From contig NZ_LT629779.1 of assembly GCF_900105535.1 (NCBI RefSeq), forward strand, positions 868,001-932,000: DNA of 64,000 nt, read 5' to 3'. The position numbers and the translations under genes are program-made. The stretch comes from Pseudarthrobacter equi (GTDB lineage Bacteria; Actinomycetota; Actinomycetes; Actinomycetales; Micrococcaceae). Below the pieces are notes generated by a model that was not told the DNA's origin, did no database searches, and saw only the letters and a list, made by a program, of their open reading frames with translations. Shown piece by piece: positions 8,869 to 20,218 of the stretch (the stretch's first letter is position 1; every line of letters begins with the position of its first letter).

Positions 8869-9882
8869 CTATCCGGCCAGGAGGGTGGCGGCTTCCTGGC
8901 GGGTGGTGCCGGAGTCCTGGATGCCGTCGGCGATGTGGGCGAGTTCGGCGGGGATGTCGCGGCCTTTTTTGCGCATGGCGGTGGCCCAGAGGCGGCCGGC
9001 GCGGTAGGAGGAGCGGACCAGGGGGCCGGACATGACGCCGAGGAAGCCGATTTCTTGGGCTTCGTTTTGGAGGTCGACGAATTCCTGGGGTTTGACCCAG
9101 CGGTCCACGGGGAGGTGGCGTTCGGAGGGGCGGAGGTATTGGGTGATGGTGATCAGGTCGCAGCCGGCGGCGTGGAGGTCGCGGAGTGCTTCGGAGATTT
9201 CTTCGCGGGTTTCGCCCATGCCGAGGATGAGGTTGGATTTGGTGACCATGCCCAGGTTGCGGCCTTGGGTGATGACGTCGAGGGAGCGTTCGTAGCGGAA
9301 GGCGGGGCGGATGCGCTTGAAGATCCGGGGGACGGTTTCGACGTTGTGGGCGAAGACTTCGGGTTTGGAGTCGCAGATTGCGGCGATGTGGTCGGGGTTG
9401 CCGGAGAAGTCGGGGATGAGGAGTTCGACGCCGGTGCCGGGGTTCAGTTCGTGGATTTTGCGGACGGTTTCGGCGTAGAGCCAGACGCCTTCGTCTTCGA
9501 GGTCGTCGCGGGCCACGCCGGTGACGGTGGCGTAGCGGAGTTGCATGGATTGGACGGAGCGGGCCACTTTGGTGGGTTCGAACCTGTCCACGGGGGAGGG
9601 TTTGCCGGTGTCGATCTGGCAGAAGTCGCAGCGGCGGGTGCATTCGGAGCCGCCGATGAGGAAGGTGGCTTCTTTGTCTTCCCAGCATTCGAAGATGTTG
9701 GGGCAGCCGGCTTCTTCGCAGACGGTGTGGAGGCCTTCTTTTTTGACCAGGTTCTTGAGTTGGACGAACTCGGGGCCCATTTGGACTTTGGCCTTGATCC
9801 ATTCCGGTTTGCGTTCCACCGGGGTGGCCGCGTTGCGCTGTTCGATCCGCAGCAACTTCCGACCTTCGGGTGCCAATGTCAT
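8869..9882 (-). CDS. lipA: Lipoyl synthase
   Basis: Radical-SAM enzyme that inserts two sulfurs into protein-bound octanoyl groups. In this operon it supplies the lipoyl group for GcvH. Of 337 residues, Cys55, Cys60 and Cys66 ([12 protein letters not shown]) bind the auxiliary sacrificial cluster; Cys81, Cys85 and Cys88 (CTRRCDFC) bind the radical-SAM cluster. All six are present. ATG at 9882 has AAAGGA 7 bases upstream. It is the last gene of the gcv-glyA-sdaA-lipA run. Synonymous codons are strikingly skewed to C- and A-ending forms (GAA, AAA, CAA, CTC), unlike gcvP or glyA beside it. Confidence 0.97.
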   Translation of the reverse strand: MTLAPEGRKLLRIEQRNAATPVERKPEWIKAKVQMGPEFVQLKNLVKKEGLHTVCEEAGCPNIFECWEDKEATFLIGGSECTRRCDFCQIDTGKPSPVDRFEPTKVARSVQSMQLRYATVTGVARDDLEDEGVWLYAETVRKIHELNPGTGVELLIPDFSGNPDHIAAICDSKPEVFAHNVETVPRIFKRIRPAFRYERSLDVITQGRNLGMVTKSNLILGMGETREEISEALRDLHAAGCDLITITQYLRPSERHLPVDRWVKPQEFVDLQNEAQEIGFLGVMSGPLVRSSYRAGRLWATAMRKKGRDIPAELAHIADGIQDSGTTRQEAATLLAG

Positions 9883-9910
9883 GATCGATTTCCTTTGATT
9901 GGGTGGTGCC

Positions 9911-9932
9911 GGTGGTTGAGCTTGTCGAAACC
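9911..9932. repeat. Possible short dispersed actinobacterial repeat
   Basis: The sdaA-lipA gap holds the sequence GGTGGTTGAG-CTTGTCGAAACC, which I recognise from memory as a short repeat scattered through many actinobacterial genomes. Only one copy is visible in this window, so repetition is not shown here. Confidence 0.3.
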
Positions 9933-9937
9933 TTCGG

Positions 9938-11395
9938 TCAGCATTCGACGACGTTGACGGCGAGGCCGCCCATGGCGGTTTCCTTGTATTTGGAGGACAT
10001 GTCCTTGCCGGTTTCGCGCATGGTGATGATGACTTCGTCGAGGGAGACCCGGTGGGTGCCGTCGCCCCAGAGCGCCATCTTCGCCGCGTTGATGGCCTTC
10101 GCCGCGGCGATCGCGTTCCGCTCGATGCACGGGACCTGCACCAGCCCGCCGATCGGATCACACGTCAGGCCCAGGTTGTGTTCCATCGCGATTTCCGCGG
10201 CGTTCTCCACCTGCGCCGGGGTGCCGCCCATGACCTCAGCCAGTCCCGCCGCCGCCATCGACGACGCCGAAGCGACCTCGCCCTGGCAGCCCACCTCGGC
10301 ACCGGAAATGGATGCCTGTTCCTTGTAGAGCACCCCCACGGCACCGGCGGCGAGCAGGAACCTGGCCACCACGCCGTCGCGGTCCTCCTGCGTGGCCTGG
10401 TCCATGCCCGGGGCGAAATGCAGCGCGTAGTACAGGACCGCGGGAATGATCCCGGCCGCCCCGTTCGTGGGGGCCGTGACCACACGCCCGCCGGAGGCGT
10501 TCTCCTCGTTCACGGCCAAGGCCACCAGGTTCACCCACTCCTGCCAGTACCTCGGGTCATGGAAATCCCAGTCCGTGAAGTCCAGGTCCTGGCTGTCCAC
10601 GCCCGGACGGGCGCATTCCTTCTTCAACCGGTCGAACCAGTCCGGGGCGCGGCGGCGGACCTTCAACCCACCCGGCAGCACCCCGTCACGCTTCAGCGAG
10701 GTCGCCACGCACGCCTCCATCACGGACCAGATATGCAGCAGCCCCGCCCGGATCTCCTCCTCACCCCGGGAGGACTTCTCGTTGACCAGCATCACATCAC
10801 TGATCCCCAACCCGGTGTCCACGCAATGCTTCAGGAGTTCCGCGGCGGTCCGGAACGGCAGCGGCAGCTCCTTCTTGGACTCATCGAGTTCCTGCTGCGC
10901 GGCGTCCTCCTCGCCCTCACGGACAATGAACCCGCCGCCCACGGAGAAGAACGTCGCCGCGTGCAGCGCCGCCCCGTCCGCGTCCGTCACGGTGAACGTC
11001 ATCCCGTTCGTGTGCCGCGGCAACACCGTCAACGGCCGCAACACGATGTCCTTCACCCCGTACGGCAGCTTCACGCCTTCCCCGTTACCGGCCCCGGCCA
11101 GGTTCAGCGTCCCGGTCTCAGCGATCGCGGCCAGCCGCTCCTCCACCTCAGCCGGCAGGATCCGCTCAGGATGGAACCCTTCCAAACCCAGCAGGACCGC
11201 CGTCATCGTCCCATGCCCATGCCCCGTCGCAGCCAACGACCCATACAGATCCACCCGCAACGAAGCCACCCGGGACAACACCCCGGCACCCCGCAACTCC
11301 TCCACAAACACCGCAGCAGCCCGCATCGGCCCCACAGTATGAGAACTCGACGGCCCAATACCGACAGAGAAAAGGTCGAAGACGCCAACGGCCAT
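9938..11395 (-). CDS. sdaA: L-serine ammonia-lyase (iron-sulfur serine dehydratase)
   Basis: Deaminates L-serine to pyruvate and ammonia, draining the serine that GlyA makes from glycine. The 485-residue single-chain type has a beta domain first ([27 protein letters not shown]) and the alpha domain after about residue 180. [4Fe-4S] cysteines are expected at [28 protein letters not shown] and the C-terminal VVEC. ATG at 11395 follows AGGA 8 bases upstream; the longer in-frame opening to 11485 runs into the structured leader and is rejected. The first 100 codons favour G- and T-ending forms (TTG, GGG, GTG), opposite to lipA downstream. The 328-bp gap to glyA holds palindromic elements. Confidence 0.96.
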   Translation of the reverse strand: MAVGVFDLFSVGIGPSSSHTVGPMRAAAVFVEELRGAGVLSRVASLRVDLYGSLAATGHGHGTMTAVLLGLEGFHPERILPAEVEERLAAIAETGTLNLAGAGNGEGVKLPYGVKDIVLRPLTVLPRHTNGMTFTVTDADGAALHAATFFSVGGGFIVREGEEDAAQQELDESKKELPLPFRTAAELLKHCVDTGLGISDVMLVNEKSSRGEEEIRAGLLHIWSVMEACVATSLKRDGVLPGGLKVRRRAPDWFDRLKKECARPGVDSQDLDFTDWDFHDPRYWQEWVNLVALAVNEENASGGRVVTAPTNGAAGIIPAVLYYALHFAPGMDQATQEDRDGVVARFLLAAGAVGVLYKEQASISGAEVGCQGEVASASSMAAAGLAEVMGGTPAQVENAAEIAMEHNLGLTCDPIGGLVQVPCIERNAIAAAKAINAAKMALWGDGTHRVSLDEVIITMRETGKDMSSKYKETAMGGLAVNVVEC

Positions 11396-11432
11396 GGTGG
11401 GATTCCTAACTAAAAACGTGCGTGGTCGGGGT

Positions 11433-11510
11433 GGAAAGGGAGCGGGACATCCTCTGCATGCTGCTCCTTCGTCGCTCTGACGCATGCTGCCGGATGCCCC
11501 GCTCCCTTCC
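11433..11510 (-). repeat. Palindromic element, divergent third copy
   Basis: Read on the minus strand, outer arms GGAAGGGAGCGGG and CCCGCTCCCTTTCC enclose an inner stem GCATGC/GCATGC and a 20-base loop GTCAGAGCGACGAAGGAGCA. This loop matches the one in the 88-bp repeats at 11622 and 13578 at 17 of 20 positions, although the stems are different sequences that still pair. It lies in the leader of sdaA in the sense orientation. Confidence 0.7.
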
Positions 11511-11523
11511 TGCAGGTCCGTCG

Positions 11524-11610
11524 CCTTGGCTCTCGCCTAGCTTGCGCCCTTCACTAGGTGACGGTGCACGGCCCTATGGGGCTGGCATCCAGAAGTGTGC
11601 GTCGCCAAGG
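11524..11610 (-). other. Structured stretch in the sdaA leader
   Basis: CCTTGGC (11524-11530) and GCCAAGG (11604-11610) form distant arms. CCTAG (11536-11540) and CTAGG (11554-11558) form a hairpin inside. It lies between two palindromic elements in the glyA-sdaA gap. No known riboswitch class is recognised, and it may simply be part of a composite repeat. Confidence 0.4.
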
Positions 11611-11621
11611 GGACATGCCCA

Positions 11622-11709
11622 CAAGGGCCGGCGGAGCCGGACTTTTCGAAAGCCTGCGTCAAAGCGAGGAACGAGCAGCAGGCGTGAAAATGGCCGGTCC
11701 GCCGGTCCC
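11622..11709 (+). repeat. 88-bp palindromic repeat, copy 1
   Basis: Identical at 87 of 88 positions to 13578-13665, in the same orientation. The unit is an imperfect hairpin with outer arms about GCCGGCGGAGCCGGAC and GTCCGGTCCGCCGGTC (here with one change), an inner stem GCCTGC/GCAGGC, and the loop GTCAAAGCGAGGAACGAGCA. It sits 15 bp beyond the glyA stop. Confidence 0.85.
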
Positions 11710-11723
11710 GAAGCCAGCCAGCT

Positions 11724-13058
11724 CTAGGACAGCGGTGCGACGCCGGGGTAGAGCGGGTGGGCTGCGGCGAGTACTTCGACGCGGTGACGCAGGCCGGAAA
11801 GGTCTGCGTCGGCGTCGGCCGTCAATGCCTCGGCGATGATGTCCGCAACTTCGCGGAAGGCGGCTTCGCCGAACCCGCGGGTTGCCAAAGCCGGGGTGCC
11901 GATGCGCAGGCCGGAGGTGACCATCGGCGGGCGCGGGTCGAAGGGCACGGCGTTGCGGTTGACGGTGATGTCAATCGCGGCCAGGCGGTCTTCGGCCTGC
12001 TGGCCGTTGAGTTCGCAGTTGCGGAGGTCAACCAGGACCAGGTGGACGTCCGTGCCGCCGGAGATGACGTTGATGCCCTTGGCGGTGACGTCCGGCTGGA
12101 CCAGGCGCTCGGCCAGGATGCGGGAGCCGGCGAGGACGCGCTCCTGCCGTTCCTTGAACTCAGCCGAGGCGGCGATCTTGAAGGCCACGGCCTTGCCGGC
12201 GATGACGTGCTCCAGCGGTCCGCCCTGCTGGCCCGGGAACACAGCCGAGTTGATCTTCTTGGCGATGTCGGCGTCGTTCGACAGGATGATGCCGCCGCGC
12301 GGACCGGCGAGGGTCTTGTGCGTGGTGGAGGTGGTGACGTGCGCGTGCGGCACCGGGCTGGGGTGCAGGCCCGCAGCGACGAGGCCGGCGAAGTGGGCCA
12401 TATCCACCATCAGGTAGGCGCCCACCAGGTCGGCGATCCGGCGGAACTCGGCGAAGTCCAGCTGGCGTGCGTACGCGGACCAGCCGGCAACGATCAGCTG
12501 CGGCTTCGTTTCCAGCGCCAGTCGCTCCACCTCTGCCATGTCGATGGTGTGGGTGTCTTCGCGGACCTGGTACGGCACCACGTTGTAGAGCTTGCCGGAG
12601 AAGTTGATCTTCATGCCGTGCGTCAGGTGTCCGCCGTGGGCGAGGTTCAGGCCCATGATGGTGTCGCCGGGCTTGATCAGCGCGTGCATCACCGAAGCGT
12701 TGGCCTGTGCGCCGGAGTGCGGCTGCACGTTGGCGAACTCGGCACCGAACAGGGCCTTGAGCCGGTCGATGGCGAGCTGTTCGATGACGTCCACGTGTTC
12801 GCAGCCGCCGTAGTAGCGCTTGCCCGGGTAGCCTTCGGCGTACTTGTTGGTCAGCACCGAGCCCTGCGCCTGCATGACGGCGGCGGCGGTGTGGTTCTCG
12901 GAAGCGATCATTTCCAGGCCGTCGCGCTGGCGGCCCAGTTCGTCGTCGATTTTCGCTGCGATCTCCGGGTCGAGGACGGACAGGTCCGCGTTCAGGCTGG
13001 GGGATTCAACCTGGTGGAATTCTGTCTCAGTGACGGCCGTGCCGGCAGCCGCGCTCAC
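11724..13058 (-). CDS. glyA: Serine hydroxymethyltransferase
   Basis: PLP enzyme interconverting glycine plus 5,10-methylene-tetrahydrofolate and serine. It uses the methylene-THF released by the glycine cleavage genes upstream. The 444-residue protein carries the PLP lysine in [15 protein letters not shown] and the family segments [25 protein letters not shown] and [14 protein letters not shown]. An N-terminal extension of about 20 residues precedes the usual start region. The GTG at 13058 overlaps the gcvH stop as GTGA. Operon context makes a glycine-to-serine-to-pyruvate route with SdaA. Confidence 0.97.
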   Translation of the reverse strand: MSAAAGTAVTETEFHQVESPSLNADLSVLDPEIAAKIDDELGRQRDGLEMIASENHTAAAVMQAQGSVLTNKYAEGYPGKRYYGGCEHVDVIEQLAIDRLKALFGAEFANVQPHSGAQANASVMHALIKPGDTIMGLNLAHGGHLTHGMKINFSGKLYNVVPYQVREDTHTIDMAEVERLALETKPQLIVAGWSAYARQLDFAEFRRIADLVGAYLMVDMAHFAGLVAAGLHPSPVPHAHVTTSTTHKTLAGPRGGIILSNDADIAKKINSAVFPGQQGGPLEHVIAGKAVAFKIAASAEFKERQERVLAGSRILAERLVQPDVTAKGINVISGGTDVHLVLVDLRNCELNGQQAEDRLAAIDITVNRNAVPFDPRPPMVTSGLRIGTPALATRGFGEAAFREVADIIAEALTADADADLSGLRHRVEVLAAAHPLYPGVAPLS

Positions 13059-13438
13059 AGTTCGCCGCCGTTCGCTGCGGCGTATTCCTCGGCGGACAGC
13101 AGCGGGCCTTCTTCGGTGACGGACACCTTGAACAGCCAGCCGGCTCCGTACGGGTCGCTGTTGATGAGGGCGGGATCGGACACCACGCCGTCGTTGATCT
13201 CGGTGACTTCGCCGGTGACGGGGGAGTAGAGGTCCGAAACGGACTTGGTGGATTCCACTTCGCCGCAGGTTTCGCCGGCGGTCACGATGGAGCCAACCTC
13301 GGGCAGGTCCACGTACACGATGTCGCCCAGCGCATCGGCGGCGACGGCGGAGATACCGATCCCGGCAGGGCCGGACCCGTCAACAGCAATCCACTCATGT
13401 TCGGCGGAGTACTTCAGTTCAGCTGCAACTTTGCTCAT
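13055..13438 (-). CDS. gcvH: Glycine cleavage system H protein
   Basis: Lipoyl carrier shuttling the aminomethyl group between GcvP, GcvT and lipoamide dehydrogenase. The 127 residues have the lipoyl lysine Lys65 in [14 protein letters not shown] and the H-protein start [11 protein letters not shown] at 13438 has AAGGAA about 8 bases upstream. The 3' end overlaps glyA. Its leader contains a 32-bp tandem repeat, and a palindromic element lies just beyond that, next to gcvT. The dihydrolipoyl dehydrogenase (L protein) is not in the window. Confidence 0.97.
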   Translation of the reverse strand: MSKVAAELKYSAEHEWIAVDGSGPAGIGISAVAADALGDIVYVDLPEVGSIVTAGETCGEVESTKSVSDLYSPVTGEVTEINDGVVSDPALINSDPYGAGWLFKVSVTEEGPLLSAEEYAAANGGEL

Positions 13439-13465
13439 TGTCTGTTTCCTTAGGTTTAGGTGATG

Positions 13466-13574
13466 AAAAGTGAGAGGGCGTCTGCGCCAGACCCGCCAAA
13501 TGTGAGCGGGCGTCCGGTTCAGACCCGCCAAAAGTGAGCGGGCGTCCGGTTCAGACCCGCCAAAAGTGAGCGGG
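13466..13574. repeat. 32-bp tandem repeat between gcvT and gcvH
   Basis: Units at 13479-13510, 13511-13542 and 13543-13574 follow a partial unit at 13466-13478. Units 2 and 3 are identical; unit 1 differs at a few bases. Each unit holds the inverted pair CCCGC and GCGGG around CAAAAGTGA, so each copy could form a small hairpin in the gcvT-gcvH intercistronic RNA. Confidence 0.9.
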
Positions 13575-13577
13575 GGT

Positions 13578-13665
13578 CAAGGGCCGGCGGAGCCGGACTT
13601 TTCGAAAGCCTGCGTCAAAGCGAGGAACGAGCAGCAGGCGTGAAAATGTCCGGTCCGCCGGTCCC
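13578..13665 (+). repeat. 88-bp palindromic repeat, copy 2
   Basis: Second near-identical copy of the 11622-11709 element (one mismatch), directly adjoining the 32-bp tandem repeat and ending 18 bp before the gcvT stop codon. The same hairpin arms and loop are present. Confidence 0.85.
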
Positions 13666-13683
13666 GGGGTGACCACGCGGGCT

Positions 13684-14832
13684 TTAGCGGGTTCGCTTGT
13701 AGAACGGCAGTGCCACTACTTCGAAGCGTTCGGGCTTGCCGCGGAGGTCGACGTCGACGATGGTGCCGGGTTCGGCGAATTCGACGTCGACGTAGGCCAG
13801 TGCCACGGGGTAGCCGAGGGTGGGGGAGGGCTGGCCGGAGGTGACTTCGCCTATGAGGGAGCCGTCCTTGAGGACCGGGTAGTGGCCGCGGGCGGCGCGG
13901 CGCCCGGTGCCCTTGAGGCCCACGAGCTTTTGGCCCACGGTGGATCCGACGCCGGCGGCCTTGATGGCTGCCAGGGCCTCCTTGCCCACGAAGTCGCTTT
14001 CCTTGGCCAGGGACACGACCGGCCCCAGCCCGGCGGCGTAGGCGTTGACGCGGCGGGAGAGTTCGTTGCCGTAGAGCGGCATGCCGGCTTCGAGGCGGAG
14101 CGAATCGCGGGCGGCGAGACCCGCGGGGATGAGGCCGGAACCTTCGCCGGCCGCGAGCAGGGCCTCCCACAGGGCGGCGGCCTCCAGGTTGCCGACGTAG
14201 ATCTCGAAGCCGTCCTCGCCGGTGTAGCCGGTGCGGGCCACCAGCAGGTCCCGGACAGCTCCGTTGACCGTGATGCCCACCTCGACGGCGGCGTAGTACT
14301 TCAGTTCCGTGACCAGGGAGTGCTGGTCGGCCGGTACGAGCGCCAGCAGGATGGCCTCCGCGGCGGGGCCCTGGACAGCGATCAGGGATGTCTCGGCCGA
14401 GGCATCCTGCACGGTGACGTCGAAGCCGGCGGCGCGTTCCTGCAGGGCCTCGGCCACTACCTTGGCGTTGCCTGCGTTCGGGACCACCAGGTACTTGGCT
14501 GTTCCGTCCGCAGCCGCGGGGAGGCGGTACGTGATCAGGTCGTCGATGATGCCGCCGTCGGTGTCGCAGATCAGCGAGTACTTGGCCTTGCCTACCGCGA
14601 TGGCTGACAGCTTTCCAGCAAGGGCAAAGTCGAGGAAAGCGCCGGCATCCTGGCCGGTGACCCAGACTTCGCCCATGTGGGAGAGGTCGAACAGGCCGGC
14701 GGCGTTGCGCACGGCGTGGTGCTCGGCGAGTTCGGAATCGTACTTGAGGGGCATCTGCCAGCCGCCGAAGTCGGTGAAGGAGGCGCCGGCTTTCTTGTGC
14801 TGCTCGTAGAGAGCGGTGTAGTTCTCAGTCAT
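13684..14832 (-). CDS. gcvT: Glycine cleavage system T protein (aminomethyltransferase)
   Basis: Transfers the methylene group from the aminomethyl-lipoyl H protein to tetrahydrofolate, releasing ammonia. The 382 residues show the N-terminal FTDFGGWQMPLKY and LFDLSHMGEVWVTG, YTGEDGFEIYV in the folate domain, and the C-terminal barrel SGQPSPTLGYPVALAYVD. ATG at 14832 lies 9 bp after the gcvP stop, and the AAGGA ribosome site overlaps that stop codon, which favours coupled translation. Confidence 0.97.
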   Translation of the reverse strand: MTENYTALYEQHKKAGASFTDFGGWQMPLKYDSELAEHHAVRNAAGLFDLSHMGEVWVTGQDAGAFLDFALAGKLSAIAVGKAKYSLICDTDGGIIDDLITYRLPAAADGTAKYLVVPNAGNAKVVAEALQERAAGFDVTVQDASAETSLIAVQGPAAEAILLALVPADQHSLVTELKYYAAVEVGITVNGAVRDLLVARTGYTGEDGFEIYVGNLEAAALWEALLAAGEGSGLIPAGLAARDSLRLEAGMPLYGNELSRRVNAYAAGLGPVVSLAKESDFVGKEALAAIKAAGVGSTVGQKLVGLKGTGRRAARGHYPVLKDGSLIGEVTSGQPSPTLGYPVALAYVDVEFAEPGTIVDVDLRGKPERFEVVALPFYKRTR

Positions 14833-14841
14833 GGGAAGTCC

Positions 14842-17694
<2,853 letters not shown>

Positions 17695-17740
17695 GAGGAA
17701 CTCCAGGTCTGGCCGGCCAGGGTGGCACGGCATGGGATGG

Positions 17741-17950
17741 GTTCCTCCCCGCTCTGTATTGGACCTGAGAGATTCCGCGAAAACCCTGCGTGGCGGGTTC
17801 GCTTGCACCGTCGGTGAACCTGGCTTAGGCCGGGTTACTTTCCAGAGTTGCCTCGCCGTGACGGTACGGGGGCCTGAGAGATTCCTGGGGAGGATTTGCT
17901 CCTACGGCGCCTGCCCGGTGGTGCCGGGAGGACTCTCCCGTCACAGCTCG
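17741..17950 (-). ncRNA. Tandem glycine riboswitch, gcv operon leader
   Basis: Two glycine aptamers lie in series on the minus strand. Aptamer 1 (about 17868-17948) contains CGGGAGAGTCC, GGCGCCGTAGGAGCAA and AATCTCTCAGGC. Aptamer 2 (about 17748-17866) contains GCAACTCTGGA, GGTGCAAGCG and AATCTCTCAGGTCC. These are the class's hallmark segments. The 3' flank holds GAGGAAC (17741-17747 on the plus strand as its complement), able to pair with GTTCCTC directly before the gcvP ATG. Glycine normally turns on glycine-cleavage genes. Confidence 0.95.
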
Positions 17951-17968
17951 AAAGGCTATTCAACTGTG

Positions 17969-18012
17969 GGTGATTCGCCTCACACCGTACAGGTTAGTTG
18001 AAAGGAAAACAA
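17969..18012 (-). promoter_or_regulatory. gcvP promoter with CRP/GlxR-like site
   Basis: Reading leftward, TTGTTT (18007-18012) and TACGGT (17984-17989) are 17 bp apart. GGTGA-TTCGCC-TCACA at 17969-17984 is one base from the CRP/GlxR consensus and abuts the -10, a position suited to repression. All by eye. Confidence 0.45.
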
Positions 18013-18070
18013 ATCCGACAGTCACACAGTGGGCGGCGGCTGCCTTGTTGCGGGGGTGGAAAAATGGGGT

Positions 18071-18100
18071 TTGACATTCGATCGTGACCCGCACCACACT
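18071..18100 (+). promoter_or_regulatory. Candidate cycA promoter
   Basis: A consensus -35 TTGACA (18071-18076) is followed by CACACT (18095-18100) at 18-bp spacing, about 110 bp before the first riboswitch helix. The -10 is weak. Confidence 0.45.
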
Positions 18101-18209
18101 GGGTCCGGTGATCAGCACCGTGTCCGGCTGGCTCAACTCATCGGAGCAGCCCGGGCCAACGTTGCCCCGGAAGGGTGCGGCCGCTGAGCATACCTAACTA
18201 AACATGCCT

Positions 18210-18407
18210 TCGACCTGCGGCGGGAGAGTCCTGCCGGGTACATTTAGCAGGCGCCGTAGGAGCAAACCCTCCCCAGGAAACTCTCAGGCCCATGTACCGC
18301 CGCGGACAGGCAACTCTGGAAAGCAGCCGGACCAGTTCCGGCTCACCGGCGGTGCAAGCGGCTTGGGCCGCGGAAACTCTCAGGTTCACTACAGAGCGGG
18401 GAGGAAC
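18210..18407 (+). ncRNA. Tandem glycine riboswitch, cycA leader
   Basis: Two aptamers in series: aptamer 1 (about 18215-18300) with CGGGAGAGTCC, GGCGCCGTAGGAGCAA and AACTCTCAGGCC; aptamer 2 (about 18303-18392) with GGCAACTCTGGA, GGTGCAAGCGG and AACTCTCAGGTTC. The 3' flank ACAGAGCGGGGAGGAACCCA is identical to that of the gcv riboswitch. GAGGAAC (18401-18407) can pair with GTTCCCC just before the permease ATG, suggesting control of translation. Confidence 0.94.
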
Positions 18408-18455
18408 CCAACTTCTGCGGCACCCAAAAATGCTGCTTTATCGATGGAGTTCCCC

Positions 18456-20000
18456 ATGGCGAATCATCCCCTCACGTCCAACGGCGAGCCACCCCGCAAC
18501 AACCCTCCTGCGGGCAGCGCCGCCCGCAGCGAGCCTCCCCACCTGGAGCGGCAGCTCAGCAACCGGCACATCCAGCTCATTGCCATCGGCGGTGCCATCG
18601 GCACCGGCCTCTTTATGGGCTCCGGCAAGACCATCTCCGCGGCCGGCCCGTCCGTCATCTTCGTCTACATGATCATCGGCTTCATGCTGTTCTTCGTTAT
18701 GCGGGCCATGGGCGAGCTCCTGCTCTCCAACCTGAACTACAAGTCCTTCAGCGATTTCGCCGCTGACCTGCTGGGGCCGTGGGCCGGTTTCTTCACCGGC
18801 TGGACCTACTGGTTCTGCTGGGTGATTACCGGCATTGCGGACGTGATCGCCATCGCCGCCTACTCGGAAGAACTCTGGCCGGGCATTCCGCTGTGGATCC
18901 CGGGCATCGCCACGGTGATCATCCTCCTGGTCCTGAACCTCGCCACCGTCAAGGCATTCGGTGAGACCGAGTTCTGGTTCGCCCTGATCAAGATCATCGC
19001 CATCGCAGCCCTGATCATTGTTGGCCTGTTCATGATCTTCAGCGGTTTCCAGTCCGACGCCGGCCCTGCCACCTTCACCAACCTGTGGAGCCACGGCGGG
19101 ATGTTCCCGAACGAATTCATGGGCTTTGTTGCCGGCTTCCAGATCGCCGTGTTCGCCTTCGTGGGTATTGAGCTCGTAGGCACCACCGCCGCCGAAGCCA
19201 AGGACCCGGAGAAGAACCTGCCCAAGGCAATCAACTCCATCCCCATCCGCGTTCTGCTTTTCTACGTAGGCGCCCTCATCATCCTGATCTCCGTCACTCC
19301 GTGGACCGAGTTCCGGGCCGGCCACAGCCCGTTCATCGCCATGTTCTCCCTGGCCGGTCTCGGCGCCGCGGCCACCATCGTGAACCTGGTGGTGCTCAGT
19401 TCCGCCATGTCCTCGGCCAACTCCGGCATCTACTCCACCTCCCGCATGGTGTACGGCCTGGCCCAGGAGGGCGACGCGCCCACCATGTTCAGCCGCCTGT
19501 CCAGCCGCAAGGTCCCGCAGAACGCCCTGTTCCTTTCCTGCATCCTGCTGCTCTCCGGCATCGTCCTGATGTACGCCGGCAAGGACATCGCCAAGGCCTT
19601 CGACATGGTCACCACCGTGGCCGCCGTCTGCTTCGTGTTCGTCTGGTCCATCATCCTGGCCAGCTACCTGAAGTTCCGTTCACGCCGGCCTCACCTGCAC
19701 AAGGCGTCCAAGTTCAAGATGCCCGGCGGTGTCCCCATGGTCTGGGTGGTCTTCGCGTTCTTCGCCTTCGTCCTCTGGGCCCTGACCACCCAGCCGGACA
19801 CCCTGGCTGCACTGCTGGTGACCCCCATCTGGTTCCTCGTCCTGGGCGTGGCCTGGTTCTTCCTCCGCCGCCGCCCCGCCCACCTTGCCCGCTTCGAAGT
19901 CTTCCGGGCCGAGCTGCGCGCCGATGAGCAGGCGGCGGCCGGCGGGCTGGACCGTGAAAAGTCCGCCCAGGAGGAAGCCGCCCGGGGCTCCCGCTCCTAG
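18456..20000 (+). CDS. cycA: Glycine / D-alanine / D-serine permease, CycA type
   Basis: Proton-coupled amino-acid importer of the AAT family, 514 residues with 12 predicted membrane helices. Long blocks recall CycA: RHIQLIAIGGAIGTGLFMG, VMRAMGELLLSNL, GWTYWFCWVITGIADV and FVGIELVGTTAAEAKDPE. Control by a glycine riboswitch supports glycine as the main substrate. ATG at 18456 has GGAG at 8-base spacing; another in-frame ATG at 18444 overlaps that site. Hydrophilic tails lie at both ends. It is divergent from gcvP, so uptake and catabolism of glycine are set side by side. Confidence 0.93.
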   Translation: MANHPLTSNGEPPRNNPPAGSAARSEPPHLERQLSNRHIQLIAIGGAIGTGLFMGSGKTISAAGPSVIFVYMIIGFMLFFVMRAMGELLLSNLNYKSFSDFAADLLGPWAGFFTGWTYWFCWVITGIADVIAIAAYSEELWPGIPLWIPGIATVIILLVLNLATVKAFGETEFWFALIKIIAIAALIIVGLFMIFSGFQSDAGPATFTNLWSHGGMFPNEFMGFVAGFQIAVFAFVGIELVGTTAAEAKDPEKNLPKAINSIPIRVLLFYVGALIILISVTPWTEFRAGHSPFIAMFSLAGLGAAATIVNLVVLSSAMSSANSGIYSTSRMVYGLAQEGDAPTMFSRLSSRKVPQNALFLSCILLLSGIVLMYAGKDIAKAFDMVTTVAAVCFVFVWSIILASYLKFRSRRPHLHKASKFKMPGGVPMVWVVFAFFAFVLWALTTQPDTLAALLVTPIWFLVLGVAWFFLRRRPAHLARFEVFRAELRADEQAAAGGLDREKSAQEEAARGSRS

Positions 20001-20061
20001 GCTTCATCGCCGATCCGGGCCGTCAAGGTACTGATCAGCGAATAAGCTCCTGATTGCAACG

Positions 20062-20094
20062 CTGCGGCGGGACTCACTCCGGGTCCCGCCGCAG
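20062..20094 (+). terminator. Hairpin after cycA
   Basis: CTGCGGCGGGA (20062-20072) and TCCCGCCGCAG (20084-20094) form an 11-bp stem with an 11-base loop. No clear T-run follows, so terminator strength is uncertain. Confidence 0.5.
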
Positions 20095-20136
20095 TGCTGT
20101 CTGCAGCCGGAGGTGGAGGGGCGCCGGCGTTAAAGT

Positions 20137-20152
20137 TCAGCATGCTTAGTGT
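20137..20152 (+). promoter_or_regulatory. TAAG-N4-CTTA-type promoter box, weaker copy
   Basis: TCAGCATGCTTA (20137-20148) runs into a -10-like TAGTGT (20147-20152). The predicted leader to the ATG at 20219 is about 60 bases. It resembles the boxes before dps, the sigma gene and the DUF3618 cassette, with one mismatch in the left half. Confidence 0.45.
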
Positions 20153-20218
20153 TTCTGCATCTAGGATGGAGAAGCACGGCAGCCACCCGCTGCAGCTCGA
20201 CGTGAAACGAAGGTGACC

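Noticed and set aside
9883..10161. Extension of the lipA frame to 10161
   Set aside because: The added residues are antisense-type sequence overlapping sdaA; conserved LipA starts at 9882.
10052..11413. Long plus-strand open frame opposite sdaA
   Set aside because: Antisense shadow; Arg/His/Gln/Pro-rich translation without family motifs, while sdaA on the other strand is unambiguous.
13466..13574. CRISPR array
   Set aside because: Units are contiguous without spacers and number only three and a half; no cas genes.
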